Assembly: GCA_018655275.1 (NCBI GenBank)
Contig: JABIJZ010000002.1
Location: forward strand, 124,001 to 188,000
DNA from: Candidatus Peregrinibacteria bacterium
Lineage (GTDB): Bacteria; Patescibacteriota; Gracilibacteria; UBA1369; LOWO2-01-FULL-3
DNA length: 64,000 nt
Direction: 5' to 3'
Below the pieces are notes generated by a model. The model had not been told where the DNA came from. It ran no database searches and saw only the letters and a program-made list of their open reading frames with translations. Both the position numbers and the translations under genes were made by a program. Below, in pieces: positions 1 to 8,004 of the stretch. Numbering within the stretch: position 1 is the stretch's first letter; each line of letters starts with the position of its first letter.

Positions 1-1
1 A

Positions 2-23
2 AAAAGTTTTATTCAAAACTTTT
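2..23. repeat. AT-rich hairpin at the window edge
   Basis: AAAAGTTTT (2-10) and AAAACTTTT (15-23) are perfect complements around the loop ATTC. It lies just outside the larger structured element at 43-183. It could belong to the 3' end of a gene left of the window or act as a terminator. The window edge prevents a decision. Confidence 0.5.
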
Positions 24-42
24 CCTTTCTCTTCTAGACATG

Positions 43-183
43 GAGGTGGCTGGAAAAGATATTTTTGCGCATTCATTGTGACGCCTATCGGTCGATCATG
101 ATCGACCGATAAAGGAGCGGCGTACACGCTAGCCGCTCCGTCAAATGCGTCACTTAAAAGCAAAAATACTTTCCAGCTACCTC
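43..183. repeat. Structured three-way-junction element, copy A
   Basis: The outer arms 43-68 and 160-183 pair almost completely, with one G-T wobble and two single-base bulges. Inside, GTGACGC (78-84) pairs with GCGTCAC (147-153). This stem carries two hairpins: a self-complementary 26-mer at 86-111, and GGAGCGGC/GCCGCTCC (114-121/132-139) closing the ten-base loop GTACACGCTA. The same architecture and loop (GTACATGTTA) recur at 12044-12177 with different paired bases. The 3' arm overlaps the stop codon of the minus-strand CotH gene, so that transcript would read into it. It could be a structured RNA, an elaborate bidirectional terminator or a small palindromic mobile repeat; the sequence does not decide between these. 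Confidence 0.8.
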
Positions 184-2603
184 AACTTATTAATCGAAGA
201 AACCACACTCCTCAACTTCTTCAAAGCCCCAACAGTATCAAAATAAGCATCCTCCCTCTCCAAGAACTTTCCATTCCAAAGAGCATTGTCGTATTCAAAC
301 AAATCAGAATAATTTTCCAAATACCAATCAACCTTCCCAACCAAATCAACACTTTCATTCCATCTCTTCACAAAATCATTATAGTACTTCTTGAGCTGAC
401 CATCCGTCATATTTCTAAAAACAAAATACACCAAATTATTAAACCCATCTTTTTTCACAGACATATCCTTATAAAGACTAGAAGCACTAACAGAAGGAAC
501 TTTCTCAAAAGCAGTATCCGCATCCCAGAAGAACATTCTCCATTTCTTCAAATCCTCATCAAAATAAACAAAATAATTGTGTTCAAAAGAATCTCGAGCG
601 TACGTAATATATTTCATCATCGCAAAATCAAAAACATTTTGAACATCAATCCAATTCAAAAGAGCCACATCATTTCGATCCAATGCCTGCACCAAATCCA
701 AAAACCGCTCCTCACTTCCAGACACCTCATAATGCGCCAAAGTAACTGTGTCATTCGCATGATAAGCCATATTTGAAGAATAAGCAGACGTCTTATTATC
801 AGCATAATAATAATCACCAACATTAATTCCACGTCTCTCAAAAAAGCCCTTAGTCACAGGCTCAGTCACCTGATAAAGCCCCATTGGTACACCATTCAAC
901 TCAACAAAAACCTCGAAGAATTCCGGCTCAGGATAACCAAGAGTTGCAAAAGCTCTATACATAAGTTTTTCCGTAACACTATCCTCATCCCCCACATGAC
1001 TACGCAACTTAACCTCGTCAATTCCCTGCAAAAATTCATCACGATGATACTTGGAATTCTCGTCAAAATTAGTAAATGACTCAATTGTAAACGAAGATTT
1101 TATAAAACCACGATGCGCATTTCCACGAGTCTTAATCAAAACAGATTTCGATTGAAGATCCCCATCAGGATACGCCATTTCCAGATATGCAGGATACCTT
1201 TCATTCGACGTCCTGGTTTCAAAAATCGATTCAAAATCATACTCAGACATAAAAACCTTCATTACTGGCACAGAGAAATGAGGTTTTTCTTCAACAACAT
1301 TCGGCAAAAGATTTTTATTCGAAAGTTTAGTACCATTATTCGATTTCAAATAAAGAAAATCATACTGCCCCACATTCAATTTGTAACAACGATCTTCTCC
1401 ATGCCGAAATCGGACCAGCATCTTCACCTTCATTCGTTCTTCATTGAAGTCCAACACAAAACTTTCTATATTACTCAGCTTCACTTTATCCAAAGTATGA
1501 AGATATTCCCTTACACCACCTCCCAAATCAACATAAGCATCAACACTCAGATTTTTCTCAACCAAGAAAGCATCTCTTTCATGCTCAGCCTTAAACCCTT
1601 CAACCTCGCAAGATTCAAAAGCAAAATTCCTATCAGGATCACGCATATAAATAGCCCCAGTGAAATCAACCACATCATCAACTTCATAATCACGAATTAC
1701 TTTCCCATTCTTCCAATCAACAAAATTATTAATTATTTGATTAGCCTCACGAAGACCAACATTTCTATTTGACCAAACCCCCTCACCAGTGACATTTTCA
1801 AACAATCCTTCCTGATATCCCTTCCTAAGCAAAGGATAAGCCCAATGATAAGGCCCCATAAGCTCAAAAACAGAATCATCCACAAAAGTCATATCAACAG
1901 CCTGGTCATCAATCCCAAAAGTATCAAACAACAACCTAACAACTCCCCACAAATTCACAGTATTTTCCGCACCAAATTTCCCACCGATTCCATGAACTAA
2001 TCCAATATTTTTCGCATAACAAATATGCCCACTGAAATCATCTGAAGCAGACACATCATCAAAACAACCAGCACTATATCTAGAGAAATTCTCTTTCGGA
2101 TACTTCAATTCCAAAATCCATTTCAAAGCCTGCCCCCTATTCAAAAATTCATAAGGCGCATAATCTTCAACCAAATCAGGAGACGTATTTATCCCCTTCA
2201 CAATCCCATCCGGAGTCACAGAAGAATAACAAATATTTCCGAAATCATCCCGCTCACACTCATACTTCGATTCATCAAAAGCCATGTCCTTTCTCCTCTG
2301 AAAAATCTGAAAAACAACATCCTTCGAAGTCAGATCACGAAGGTAGAAAACACCTTCAACCTCACGAACCTCATAATTGTTTTTGTACGAAAAAGAAAAC
2401 AACCCATCTTCATGAGTAAAAGTATTATAAACTCCAGTCAAAATAATTTTGTCCCCCGTAGACAAAGTCACTTCCTCACCTCCTCCACCACTATTAAAAG
2501 GAATTTTAGACTTCACATAATATTCACCTCTGATCACAAAAGCCAATCCCACAATCAAAATCGTCGACAACACCATCAATACAAATTTTTCAAAAAGTCG
2601 CAT
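177..2603 (-). CDS. CotH kinase-family surface protein with SLH-like region
   Basis: This 808-residue protein has an N-terminal membrane anchor or signal segment (about residues 5-23). It is followed by a region with S-layer-homology-like repeats (about 150-310, with WAYPLL and YEFLNRGQA type motifs). The C-terminal half is CotH-like (about 470-790), with conserved stretches around VLIKTRGNA, MGLYQVTEP and MFFWDADTAF. CotH proteins are atypical kinases; spore-coat CotH phosphorylates proteins. Here the protein is presumably exported and wall-associated. It is last in a minus-strand cassette after the DUF4956 and VTC genes, with a 12-base gap to the VTC gene; the same trio recurs together in many bacteria. 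Its stop codon lies within the outer arm of the structured element at 43-183. The substrate is unknown. Confidence 0.85.
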   Translation of the reverse strand: MRLFEKFVLMVLSTILIVGLAFVIRGEYYVKSKIPFNSGGGGEEVTLSTGDKIILTGVYNTFTHEDGLFSFSYKNNYEVREVEGVFYLRDLTSKDVVFQIFQRRKDMAFDESKYECERDDFGNICYSSVTPDGIVKGINTSPDLVEDYAPYEFLNRGQALKWILELKYPKENFSRYSAGCFDDVSASDDFSGHICYAKNIGLVHGIGGKFGAENTVNLWGVVRLLFDTFGIDDQAVDMTFVDDSVFELMGPYHWAYPLLRKGYQEGLFENVTGEGVWSNRNVGLREANQIINNFVDWKNGKVIRDYEVDDVVDFTGAIYMRDPDRNFAFESCEVEGFKAEHERDAFLVEKNLSVDAYVDLGGGVREYLHTLDKVKLSNIESFVLDFNEERMKVKMLVRFRHGEDRCYKLNVGQYDFLYLKSNNGTKLSNKNLLPNVVEEKPHFSVPVMKVFMSEYDFESIFETRTSNERYPAYLEMAYPDGDLQSKSVLIKTRGNAHRGFIKSSFTIESFTNFDENSKYHRDEFLQGIDEVKLRSHVGDEDSVTEKLMYRAFATLGYPEPEFFEVFVELNGVPMGLYQVTEPVTKGFFERRGINVGDYYYADNKTSAYSSNMAYHANDTVTLAHYEVSGSEERFLDLVQALDRNDVALLNWIDVQNVFDFAMMKYITYARDSFEHNYFVYFDEDLKKWRMFFWDADTAFEKVPSVSASSLYKDMSVKKDGFNNLVYFVFRNMTDGQLKKYYNDFVKRWNESVDLVGKVDWYLENYSDLFEYDNALWNGKFLEREDAYFDTVGALKKLRSVVSSINKLR

Positions 2604-2615
2604 AAAGACAAAACA

Positions 2616-3368
2616 TTAACAATATTTTTTCAGAATCTGCTTCCACTTATTCCTTTTCAGACTATCATTCAAAACACATAATGAAACACAATATTTAGAA
2701 AAGCCAGTCCTTCTTATCCCATAAGTCCTCTTCAAAAACGCCCCAACCTCCTTCGGATAACGATGGTCCTTCACCTCCAAAACACAGTACTCAGGGACAA
2801 TCTCGACCTCACCCCCACCTTTATTTTTCGCATAAATATCAAAATCCAAAGTGACCCTCCTTTTGAAATCCTTAGAAATAAGAAAAATCCGGTTATAACG
2901 TATGATCGTTTCTTTTGTTAAATCGTCCACAGTCAATCCATACGAAGACAATTTGTCATGAATAAAGTCCTTGTCCAAAACCCCAGCAAAAGTATCTATA
3001 GGCGACCTATCCTTCTGCGTCCGCATCCCTCGAACCTTCATTTTGCATTCAACAAAAGTACTCGAGATCCTATTCCCGTATTCCCTGGTTCGAACTTTGA
3101 TCCTGTTGAACTTCCCCTGCCTATGTTGCCTGAAAAATTTGTAATCATCCGTGTCATAATAGACCGATTTATAATGACAAACCGAATTCTCCCCGCTTCT
3201 AGAATAATAAAAATCATCAGCCAAATAACCCAAAACCTCCCCCAAAATCCTTCTAGGAATCAGAAATTTATACTCACGTCTAAACTTCGCGAGAGGATCC
3301 TTAAACTTCAAAACTTCTTCTATAGGGATACTCTCCATTTTCCCAAAAATTCCATCAGTGAAGCTCAT
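2616..3368 (-). CDS. VTC-domain polyphosphate polymerase-like protein
   Basis: This 250-residue protein has the VTC/CYTH-type tunnel-fold signature: an early REYKFLI strand, then SVYYDTDDYKFF, KVRTREYG, ECKMK, KDRSPI, IIRYNRIF, TLDFDI and VLEVK. These are the alternating basic and acidic residues that line the active tunnel in polyphosphate polymerases of the yeast Vtc4 type. There is no transmembrane segment, so it would be cytoplasmic and probably works with the neighbouring membrane protein. Its start overlaps the end of the DUF4956 gene by 14 bases, indicating translational coupling. Whether it makes polyphosphate or another phosphorylated polymer cannot be read from the sequence. Confidence 0.85.
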   Translation of the reverse strand: MSFTDGIFGKMESIPIEEVLKFKDPLAKFRREYKFLIPRRILGEVLGYLADDFYYSRSGENSVCHYKSVYYDTDDYKFFRQHRQGKFNRIKVRTREYGNRISSTFVECKMKVRGMRTQKDRSPIDTFAGVLDKDFIHDKLSSYGLTVDDLTKETIIRYNRIFLISKDFKRRVTLDFDIYAKNKGGGEVEIVPEYCVLEVKDHRYPKEVGAFLKRTYGIRRTGFSKYCVSLCVLNDSLKRNKWKQILKKYC

Positions 3369-3912
3369 ATAAAACTCTTAGAGTTACCGAATCTTTTAAA
3401 TAATTTACCCGAGAGACCTGCACATGTATTGGGCTAATTTTCAAAGATTGTCTCACACGCTCTTTCAAATAAGACATGTCATCCATTCTTTCAAAATCAA
3501 TGTCGTCATATGTAACTTTCGTCCAAACAACCCTTTTTGTAAAAAGAGATTTCGAAGCCAAAGTACACGTAATCAAAACCAAAAGCGCATTCACAAAAAC
3601 AATCATCCAAACATCACTTATCGACGCATTCAAAAGCCCCAAAGTAATCGCCAAAAACACGAAACCTATATCAACTAAATTTTCCAAAGTCGAACGAAGC
3701 CGAATCAAACTCAAAATACCAAGAAGTCCAATCCCCAACCCCAAATTATTCTCAAATGAAACAAAGTAAACTATACAAAAAATCAGTAAACTATAGAGCA
3801 CAACCGCCATCGCCAAATCCTTCTTATAAAAAGATTTATAATAAAACCAACTGGCAAACCCAGAAAAAAACAAAGTCAGGCCAAACGGAATAAGGAACGG
3901 AACTAAGCTCAT
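3355..3912 (-). CDS. DUF4956 family membrane protein
   Basis: This 185-residue protein has four or so hydrophobic helices in its first 120 residues, with the family hallmark GLLGILSLIRLRS near residue 85. The C-terminal domain is soluble and mixed charged (after KRVVWTKV). DUF4956 proteins commonly sit beside VTC-domain and CotH genes, as here, where it is the promoter-proximal gene of the minus-strand trio. Its role is unknown; a membrane partner for the VTC enzyme is the simplest guess. The 14-base overlap with the VTC gene supports co-expression. Confidence 0.8.
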   Translation of the reverse strand: MSLVPFLIPFGLTLFFSGFASWFYYKSFYKKDLAMAVVLYSLLIFCIVYFVSFENNLGLGIGLLGILSLIRLRSTLENLVDIGFVFLAITLGLLNASISDVWMIVFVNALLVLITCTLASKSLFTKRVVWTKVTYDDIDFERMDDMSYLKERVRQSLKISPIHVQVSRVNYLKDSVTLRVLYELH

Positions 3913-3985
3913 AATTTACAGGTAAAACTCCACAAAAATATACTATACAACAAGGTTGACGGGCAACAACATCTTTAAACTAATC

Positions 3986-4014
3986 TATACAAATCTCAAA
4001 GTTATAGTTATCAT
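3986..4014 (+). promoter_or_regulatory. Putative promoter of gltX
   Basis: TATACA (3986-3991), a 17-base spacer and TATCAT (4009-4014) lie 21 bases upstream of the gltX ATG. Four of six bases match each consensus box. No Shine-Dalgarno sequence follows. Confidence 0.4.
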
Positions 4015-4035
4015 AAGCGCCGTAACAGAAACACC

Positions 4036-5625
4036 ATGACCGAAATAAAAACCAGGTTTGCACCATCACCCACAGGTTATCTCCACATTGGAAGTCTACG
4101 AACAGCGCTTTACGCTTACCTTTTCGCAAAAAAAGAGAAAGGTGCAATGATTCTCCGAATCGAAGACACAGATAGAGAACGATTTGTAGAAGGAGCCCTG
4201 GAAAATCTAATAAAAACGCTTGATTGGTGCGACATTCACTACGACGAAGGCCCAATCTTAAAAGGCGACGACATCGAACAAAAAGGAGACGTCGGCCCAT
4301 ACATCCAATCAGAAAGATCAAAGCTCTACACAAAGCACGCAGAAGAACTTATCGAAAAAGGACACGCATACCACTGTTTCTGCACAAAAGACCGCCTAGA
4401 CGATCTTCGCCAAAAACAGGAATCAGCAAAACAAGCCACAATGTACGACCGTCATTGCTGTGGACTCTCTAGGGAAGAAGCAGAACGCAGAATTGAAGCC
4501 GGAGAAAAATATGTTGTCCGACAAAAAATCCCCTACGAACATCTGAAATTCAAAGATCTGATCCGAGGAAACGTCCAATTCGACGGAAAAACAATCGACG
4601 ACCAAGTTCTCGTAAAATCAGACGGATTCCCAACATACCACCTCGCAAACGTAGTGGACGACCATTTGATGGGAATCACACACGTAATCCGCGGAGAAGA
4701 ATGGCTGCCTTCAACACCAAAACACATCTTCCTATACAAAGCTTTCGGATGGGAAACTCCTGAATTCGCACACATTCCCCTCCTATTAAACAAAGACCGA
4801 AGCAAATTATCAAAACGCCAAGGCGACGTAGCCGTCGAAGACTACACAAAGAACGGATACCTCCGAGAAGCAATCATAAATTTCGTAGCATTCCTAGGAT
4901 GGCATCCCGGCGCAGGAGAAGAAAACGAGATCCTTTCAATGGAAGAACTCGAAGAAAAGTTCACACTCGACCGCGTCCACAAATCCGGCGCAATCTTCGA
5001 CATCGAAAAGCTCGACTGGTACAACTGGCAATGGCAAAAACGTCTCCACAACGAAGAAATAAACAAAATCGCAAAAGACCTCGACCCACAAGTAGACATC
5101 AACGAAAACAAAAGAGGAATGTTCGAATACAAATTCTCAAATCAAGAAAAGCACAACGAATTCCTCAAAGAAAAAGGAGAAGCTCTCCTAAAAATCGTAG
5201 AACCATACCTAGAAAACACAGAAGACAAAGACCTCCTACTCCGAGCCCTAACATCAACCGAAGAAAAAGTTCTTCGCGAACCAAAAAACATCAACGAAAA
5301 CATCCATTTCTTCTTCAAACTGCCAGATTACAACAAAGTCCTTCTCACACACGAAAAGATGAACGTCGATGAAACCCAAGCAAAAGCCTCAACAGAAGCT
5401 GCAGCAGAAACCCTCGAAAAAATCGACACCAAAGACTGGACTGAAGAAAACCTAAAAGACACCCTCCTAAGCCTGGCCGCAAAAATGGAAATCAAAAACG
5501 GCCAACTCCTTTGGCCAATCAGAGCTGCAATCACAGGAGAACAATTTTCCCCTGGCGCATTCGAAATGCTTTGGGCCCTCGGAAAAGAAGAATCTCTCAA
5601 ACGCCTTGAAAACGTCGACATTTAA
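4036..5625 (+). CDS. gltX: Glutamyl-tRNA synthetase
   Basis: This 529-residue class I aminoacyl-tRNA synthetase attaches glutamate to tRNA-Glu. It shows the N-terminal FAPSPTGYLHIGS signature (HIGH variant at 17-20), the RIEDTDRER motif, a zinc-type CFC...YDRHC region (about 120-140) and the KLSKR catalytic loop (257-261). The C-terminal anticodon-binding region is helical and slightly longer than usual (family about 470-500). It starts 123 bases from the divergent DUF4956 gene. The matching tRNA-Glu(UUC) gene is at 21148-21222. Like other GltX enzymes it might also charge tRNA-Gln for later amidation; that is inference only. Confidence 0.97.
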   Translation: MTEIKTRFAPSPTGYLHIGSLRTALYAYLFAKKEKGAMILRIEDTDRERFVEGALENLIKTLDWCDIHYDEGPILKGDDIEQKGDVGPYIQSERSKLYTKHAEELIEKGHAYHCFCTKDRLDDLRQKQESAKQATMYDRHCCGLSREEAERRIEAGEKYVVRQKIPYEHLKFKDLIRGNVQFDGKTIDDQVLVKSDGFPTYHLANVVDDHLMGITHVIRGEEWLPSTPKHIFLYKAFGWETPEFAHIPLLLNKDRSKLSKRQGDVAVEDYTKNGYLREAIINFVAFLGWHPGAGEENEILSMEELEEKFTLDRVHKSGAIFDIEKLDWYNWQWQKRLHNEEINKIAKDLDPQVDINENKRGMFEYKFSNQEKHNEFLKEKGEALLKIVEPYLENTEDKDLLLRALTSTEEKVLREPKNINENIHFFFKLPDYNKVLLTHEKMNVDETQAKASTEAAAETLEKIDTKDWTEENLKDTLLSLAAKMEIKNGQLLWPIRAAITGEQFSPGAFEMLWALGKEESLKRLENVDI

Positions 5626-5666
5626 GAAGACTTGGATTATTATAGTCACACACTAAGTTCAAAAGC

Positions 5667-6002
5667 ATGAACATATTCAACATCACAGAAGTAGTCCGCT
5701 ACGTACGAAAAAATATCAACTGCCCTCACTGTGACAAGAGGTACAATTTGCAAAACATAAATGTACTAGCTGCAACGAAAAACGAGTGCCTTATCGAGCT
5801 CAAATGCAAATACTGCAAAAAAACCATGCTAACAGATATAGTTTCGACTCCAAAAGGCGAACAAACCCAACAAGAAGTCCCACTAATAAATCAACTCCCC
5901 ACAGACAAAATAACAGACAACGACGTACTAGATGTTCGAAACTTTTTGACAGACTTTGACGGCAACTTTAAATCACTTTTTAAATCACAAAAACAACTAT
6001 GA
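5667..6002 (+). CDS. Small zinc-ribbon protein, unknown function
   Basis: This 111-residue protein carries two CxxC pairs, CPHC near residue 20 and CKYC near residue 49, spaced like a zinc ribbon. A polar, probably flexible tail follows. There is no signal peptide. It lies 41 bases after gltX, and its TGA stop overlaps the ATG of the next gene (ATGA at 5999-6002), so the two are probably co-translated. I do not recognise a named family. Confidence 0.7.
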   Translation: MNIFNITEVVRYVRKNINCPHCDKRYNLQNINVLAATKNECLIELKCKYCKKTMLTDIVSTPKGEQTQQEVPLINQLPTDKITDNDVLDVRNFLTDFDGNFKSLFKSQKQL

Positions 6003-6235
6003 AAATTATAACTACAACTTTGGTACTGTTGTCGCTACTAGCTTTCACAGGATGTAACGACCAATTGAACGAAGAAGCTTCAAACCTCAAAGACGATGTC
6101 ACAGAAGCCTACGACAATTTGATAAAAGAAATCGAAGAAGTAACCACAAAAGTCCAAGAAACAGCAGAAAAAGTCGAAGAAACCTACAACGACATAAAAG
6201 AAGCAAAAAACGCCATAGGCAACGTCTTCGAATAA
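5999..6235 (+). CDS. Small lipoprotein with coiled-coil
   Basis: This 78-residue protein has a classic lipoprotein signal: a basic start, a hydrophobic stretch and the lipobox LAFTGC, giving a predicted lipidated Cys at about residue 19. The mature part is nearly all acidic heptad-like helix with regularly spaced V, I and A, so a short coiled coil anchored to the membrane surface is likely. It is coupled by an ATGA overlap to the zinc-ribbon gene upstream. Function unknown. Confidence 0.75.
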   Translation: MKIITTTLVLLSLLAFTGCNDQLNEEASNLKDDVTEAYDNLIKEIEEVTTKVQETAEKVEETYNDIKEAKNAIGNVFE

Positions 6236-6250
6236 CAGTTTTGAAACCAA

Positions 6251-7009
6251 ATGACAAAAGCTCAATTTCACATACATATAAAAGGCGACCCTCTTGAAGC
6301 TATAAACTATAGCGCAACAGAACTTGTCAACGAAGCTTCAAAAAAAGACTTCAAGGTTTTGGCCATAACTTGCCACAAAAAAATAGTCTTCCCAAAAGGA
6401 GCCCAAGAGTACGCAGCGCAAAAAGGCATTCTCCTTATAAGAGGCGTAGAAATTGAAATAGACCGCCAACACGTATTAATTCTCAACGCGCACCCACAAG
6501 CAGAAGAAATCAAAGATTTCGACGACCTCAAACAATATAGAGAAAATCACCCCGAAAGCTTAGTAATCGCACCACATCCATATTTCCCAGGCCCACAAAC
6601 TCTAAAAGATAACCTAGAAAAATACATCGACCTCTTCGACGCCATCGAATACAGCTACTTTTATATAAAATACAAAAACTACAACAAAAAAACAGTAGAG
6701 ATCGCAAAAAAATACAACAAACCACTCGTAGGAAATTCAGACTGCCACTTCATAAAACACCTGGACCCAACTTACTCAAACTTGGACATACAAGGCCCAC
6801 TCACAACCCAAAACGTATTCCAAGCCATCAAACAAAACAAAATCGAAATCACAACCAACCCCCTTCCAGTCCTAAAAGCAGCAAAAATCTTCGCTCAACA
6901 ACTCACATTAAGACCTATGAAAAAGTTGCAGAATTTGTATAATAGTCCCATATGCACAAATTTCTTCAAAAAGTTAAGGCTTCAGCAAGACAAAATCCAA
7001 GGAGAATAG
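6251..7009 (+). CDS. PHP-domain metal-dependent phosphoesterase
   Basis: This 252-residue protein starts with a FHIHIKGD motif, the first metal-binding motif of PHP phosphoesterases. It has ITCHKK near residue 40, a central acidic GVEIEI, APHPYFPG near 115 and GNSDCHF near 165, giving the expected series of His and Asp ligands. PHP proteins hydrolyse phosphate esters such as 3',5'-nucleotide phosphates (YciV/TrpH type). Its last 58 bases overlap the start of pta in another reading frame, and a -10 box for pta lies inside it. The substrate is not deducible. Confidence 0.8.
   Translation: MTKAQFHIHIKGDPLEAINYSATELVNEASKKDFKVLAITCHKKIVFPKGAQEYAAQKGILLIRGVEIEIDRQHVLILNAHPQAEEIKDFDDLKQYRENHPESLVIAPHPYFPGPQTLKDNLEKYIDLFDAIEYSYFYIKYKNYNKKTVEIAKKYNKPLVGNSDCHFIKHLDPTYSNLDIQGPLTTQNVFQAIKQNKIEITTNPLPVLKAAKIFAQQLTLRPMKKLQNLYNSPICTNFFKKLRLQQDKIQGE
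6938..6943 (+). promoter_or_regulatory. -10 box for a leaderless pta transcript
   Basis: A perfect TATAAT lies inside the 3' end of the PHP gene, ending eight bases before the pta ATG at 6952. Transcription from it would start at or just before that ATG. The -35 region is weak (CTATGA at 17-base spacing). Confidence 0.5.
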
Positions 7010-7974
7010 TTCTCCCGGAAAGTACAGACGACAGAGTTTTAGTTGCGACTGAAACGCTCGTTCAAAAAGGAATCGCACACCCTATCTTGGTAGGAGATTC
7101 TCGCAAAATCAAAACAAGAAGTCGCAAATTAGACCTGAAAATCGACTGGGACAAAGTCCAAATCGAAAACCCAGCAAAATCAAAACTCACTTCGAAATAC
7201 ATAGACAGTTTCTACGAATCACGCAAAAAGAAAGGCCTCACAAAACAACAAGCAAAGAAAATCCTACTCAGCCCAGAAGGCATAAATTATTTCGGCACAA
7301 TGATGGTTCACGAAGACGACGCCGACGGCATGGTTTCAGGAACAACTTTCTCAACCTCAGACACCATCCGCCCAGCCCTCCAAATCATAAGAACCGAAGA
7401 GAAATTCCACAAAGTTTCCGGAATATTCTTCATGCTATTAGAAAACCGACTTTTATTATTCGCCGATTCCGCAATCACAGTTGAACCAGATGCTCACGAC
7501 CTAGTCGACATCGCAGAAGACACCGCAGAAACAGCAATTCAATTCGGAATCACGCCTCGCCTCGCCTTCCTATCATTTTCTACAAAAGGTTCTGCAAAAC
7601 ATCCAAACGCAGAAAAAATCAAAAGAGCTACAGCAATGTTTAAAGACAAACACCCAAACATAACAGTAGACGGTGAAATGCAGGTAGATGCAGCATTAGT
7701 CCCAAGCGTAGCCGAGAAGAAATGTCCAAAAAGCGAAATCCAAGGCAACGCCAACGTACTAATTTTCCCAAATCTAGAAGCAGCAAACATTTCATACAAA
7801 CTAGTGGAACGTCTAGCAGGCGCAAAAGCAATTGGCCCACTTCTACAAGGGCTCAACAAACCAGTAAACGACCTTTCCCGCGGATGCTCATACAAAGACA
7901 TCGTGAATGTAACAGCATTCACCGTCTGCCAGGCACAAGGCTCAGGTGTTGAATGTCAACACTTAGATCCATAA
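6952..7974 (+). CDS. pta: Phosphate acetyltransferase
   Basis: This 340-residue short-form Pta converts acetyl-CoA and phosphate to acetyl phosphate. The N-terminus (KASARQNPRRIVLPES) matches the family start, supporting ATG 6952 despite the 58-base overlap with the PHP gene. Other family stretches are ADGMVSG near 125, DGEMQVDAAL near 245, NVLIFPNLEAANISYK near 270 and IGPLLQGLNKPVNDLSRG near 300. It is followed 30 bases later by ackA, the usual partner for making ATP from acetyl-CoA. It lacks the extra N-terminal domains of long enterobacterial Pta. Confidence 0.96.
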   Translation: MHKFLQKVKASARQNPRRIVLPESTDDRVLVATETLVQKGIAHPILVGDSRKIKTRSRKLDLKIDWDKVQIENPAKSKLTSKYIDSFYESRKKKGLTKQQAKKILLSPEGINYFGTMMVHEDDADGMVSGTTFSTSDTIRPALQIIRTEEKFHKVSGIFFMLLENRLLLFADSAITVEPDAHDLVDIAEDTAETAIQFGITPRLAFLSFSTKGSAKHPNAEKIKRATAMFKDKHPNITVDGEMQVDAALVPSVAEKKCPKSEIQGNANVLIFPNLEAANISYKLVERLAGAKAIGPLLQGLNKPVNDLSRGCSYKDIVNVTAFTVCQAQGSGVECQHLDP

Positions 7975-8004
7975 CTTGCGAATCCCCTCACCTCCCCATC
8001 CCTT

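Noticed and set aside
1113-1772. A 219-codon open frame on the + strand
   Set aside because: Antisense shadow of the CotH gene; no recognisable domain or start context.
5667-6002. UGA recoding (Gly) as in Gracilibacteria
   Set aside because: Several genes end in TGA at the expected place, often in ATGA overlaps (6000-6002, 38143-38145), and family proteins are complete without in-frame TGA.
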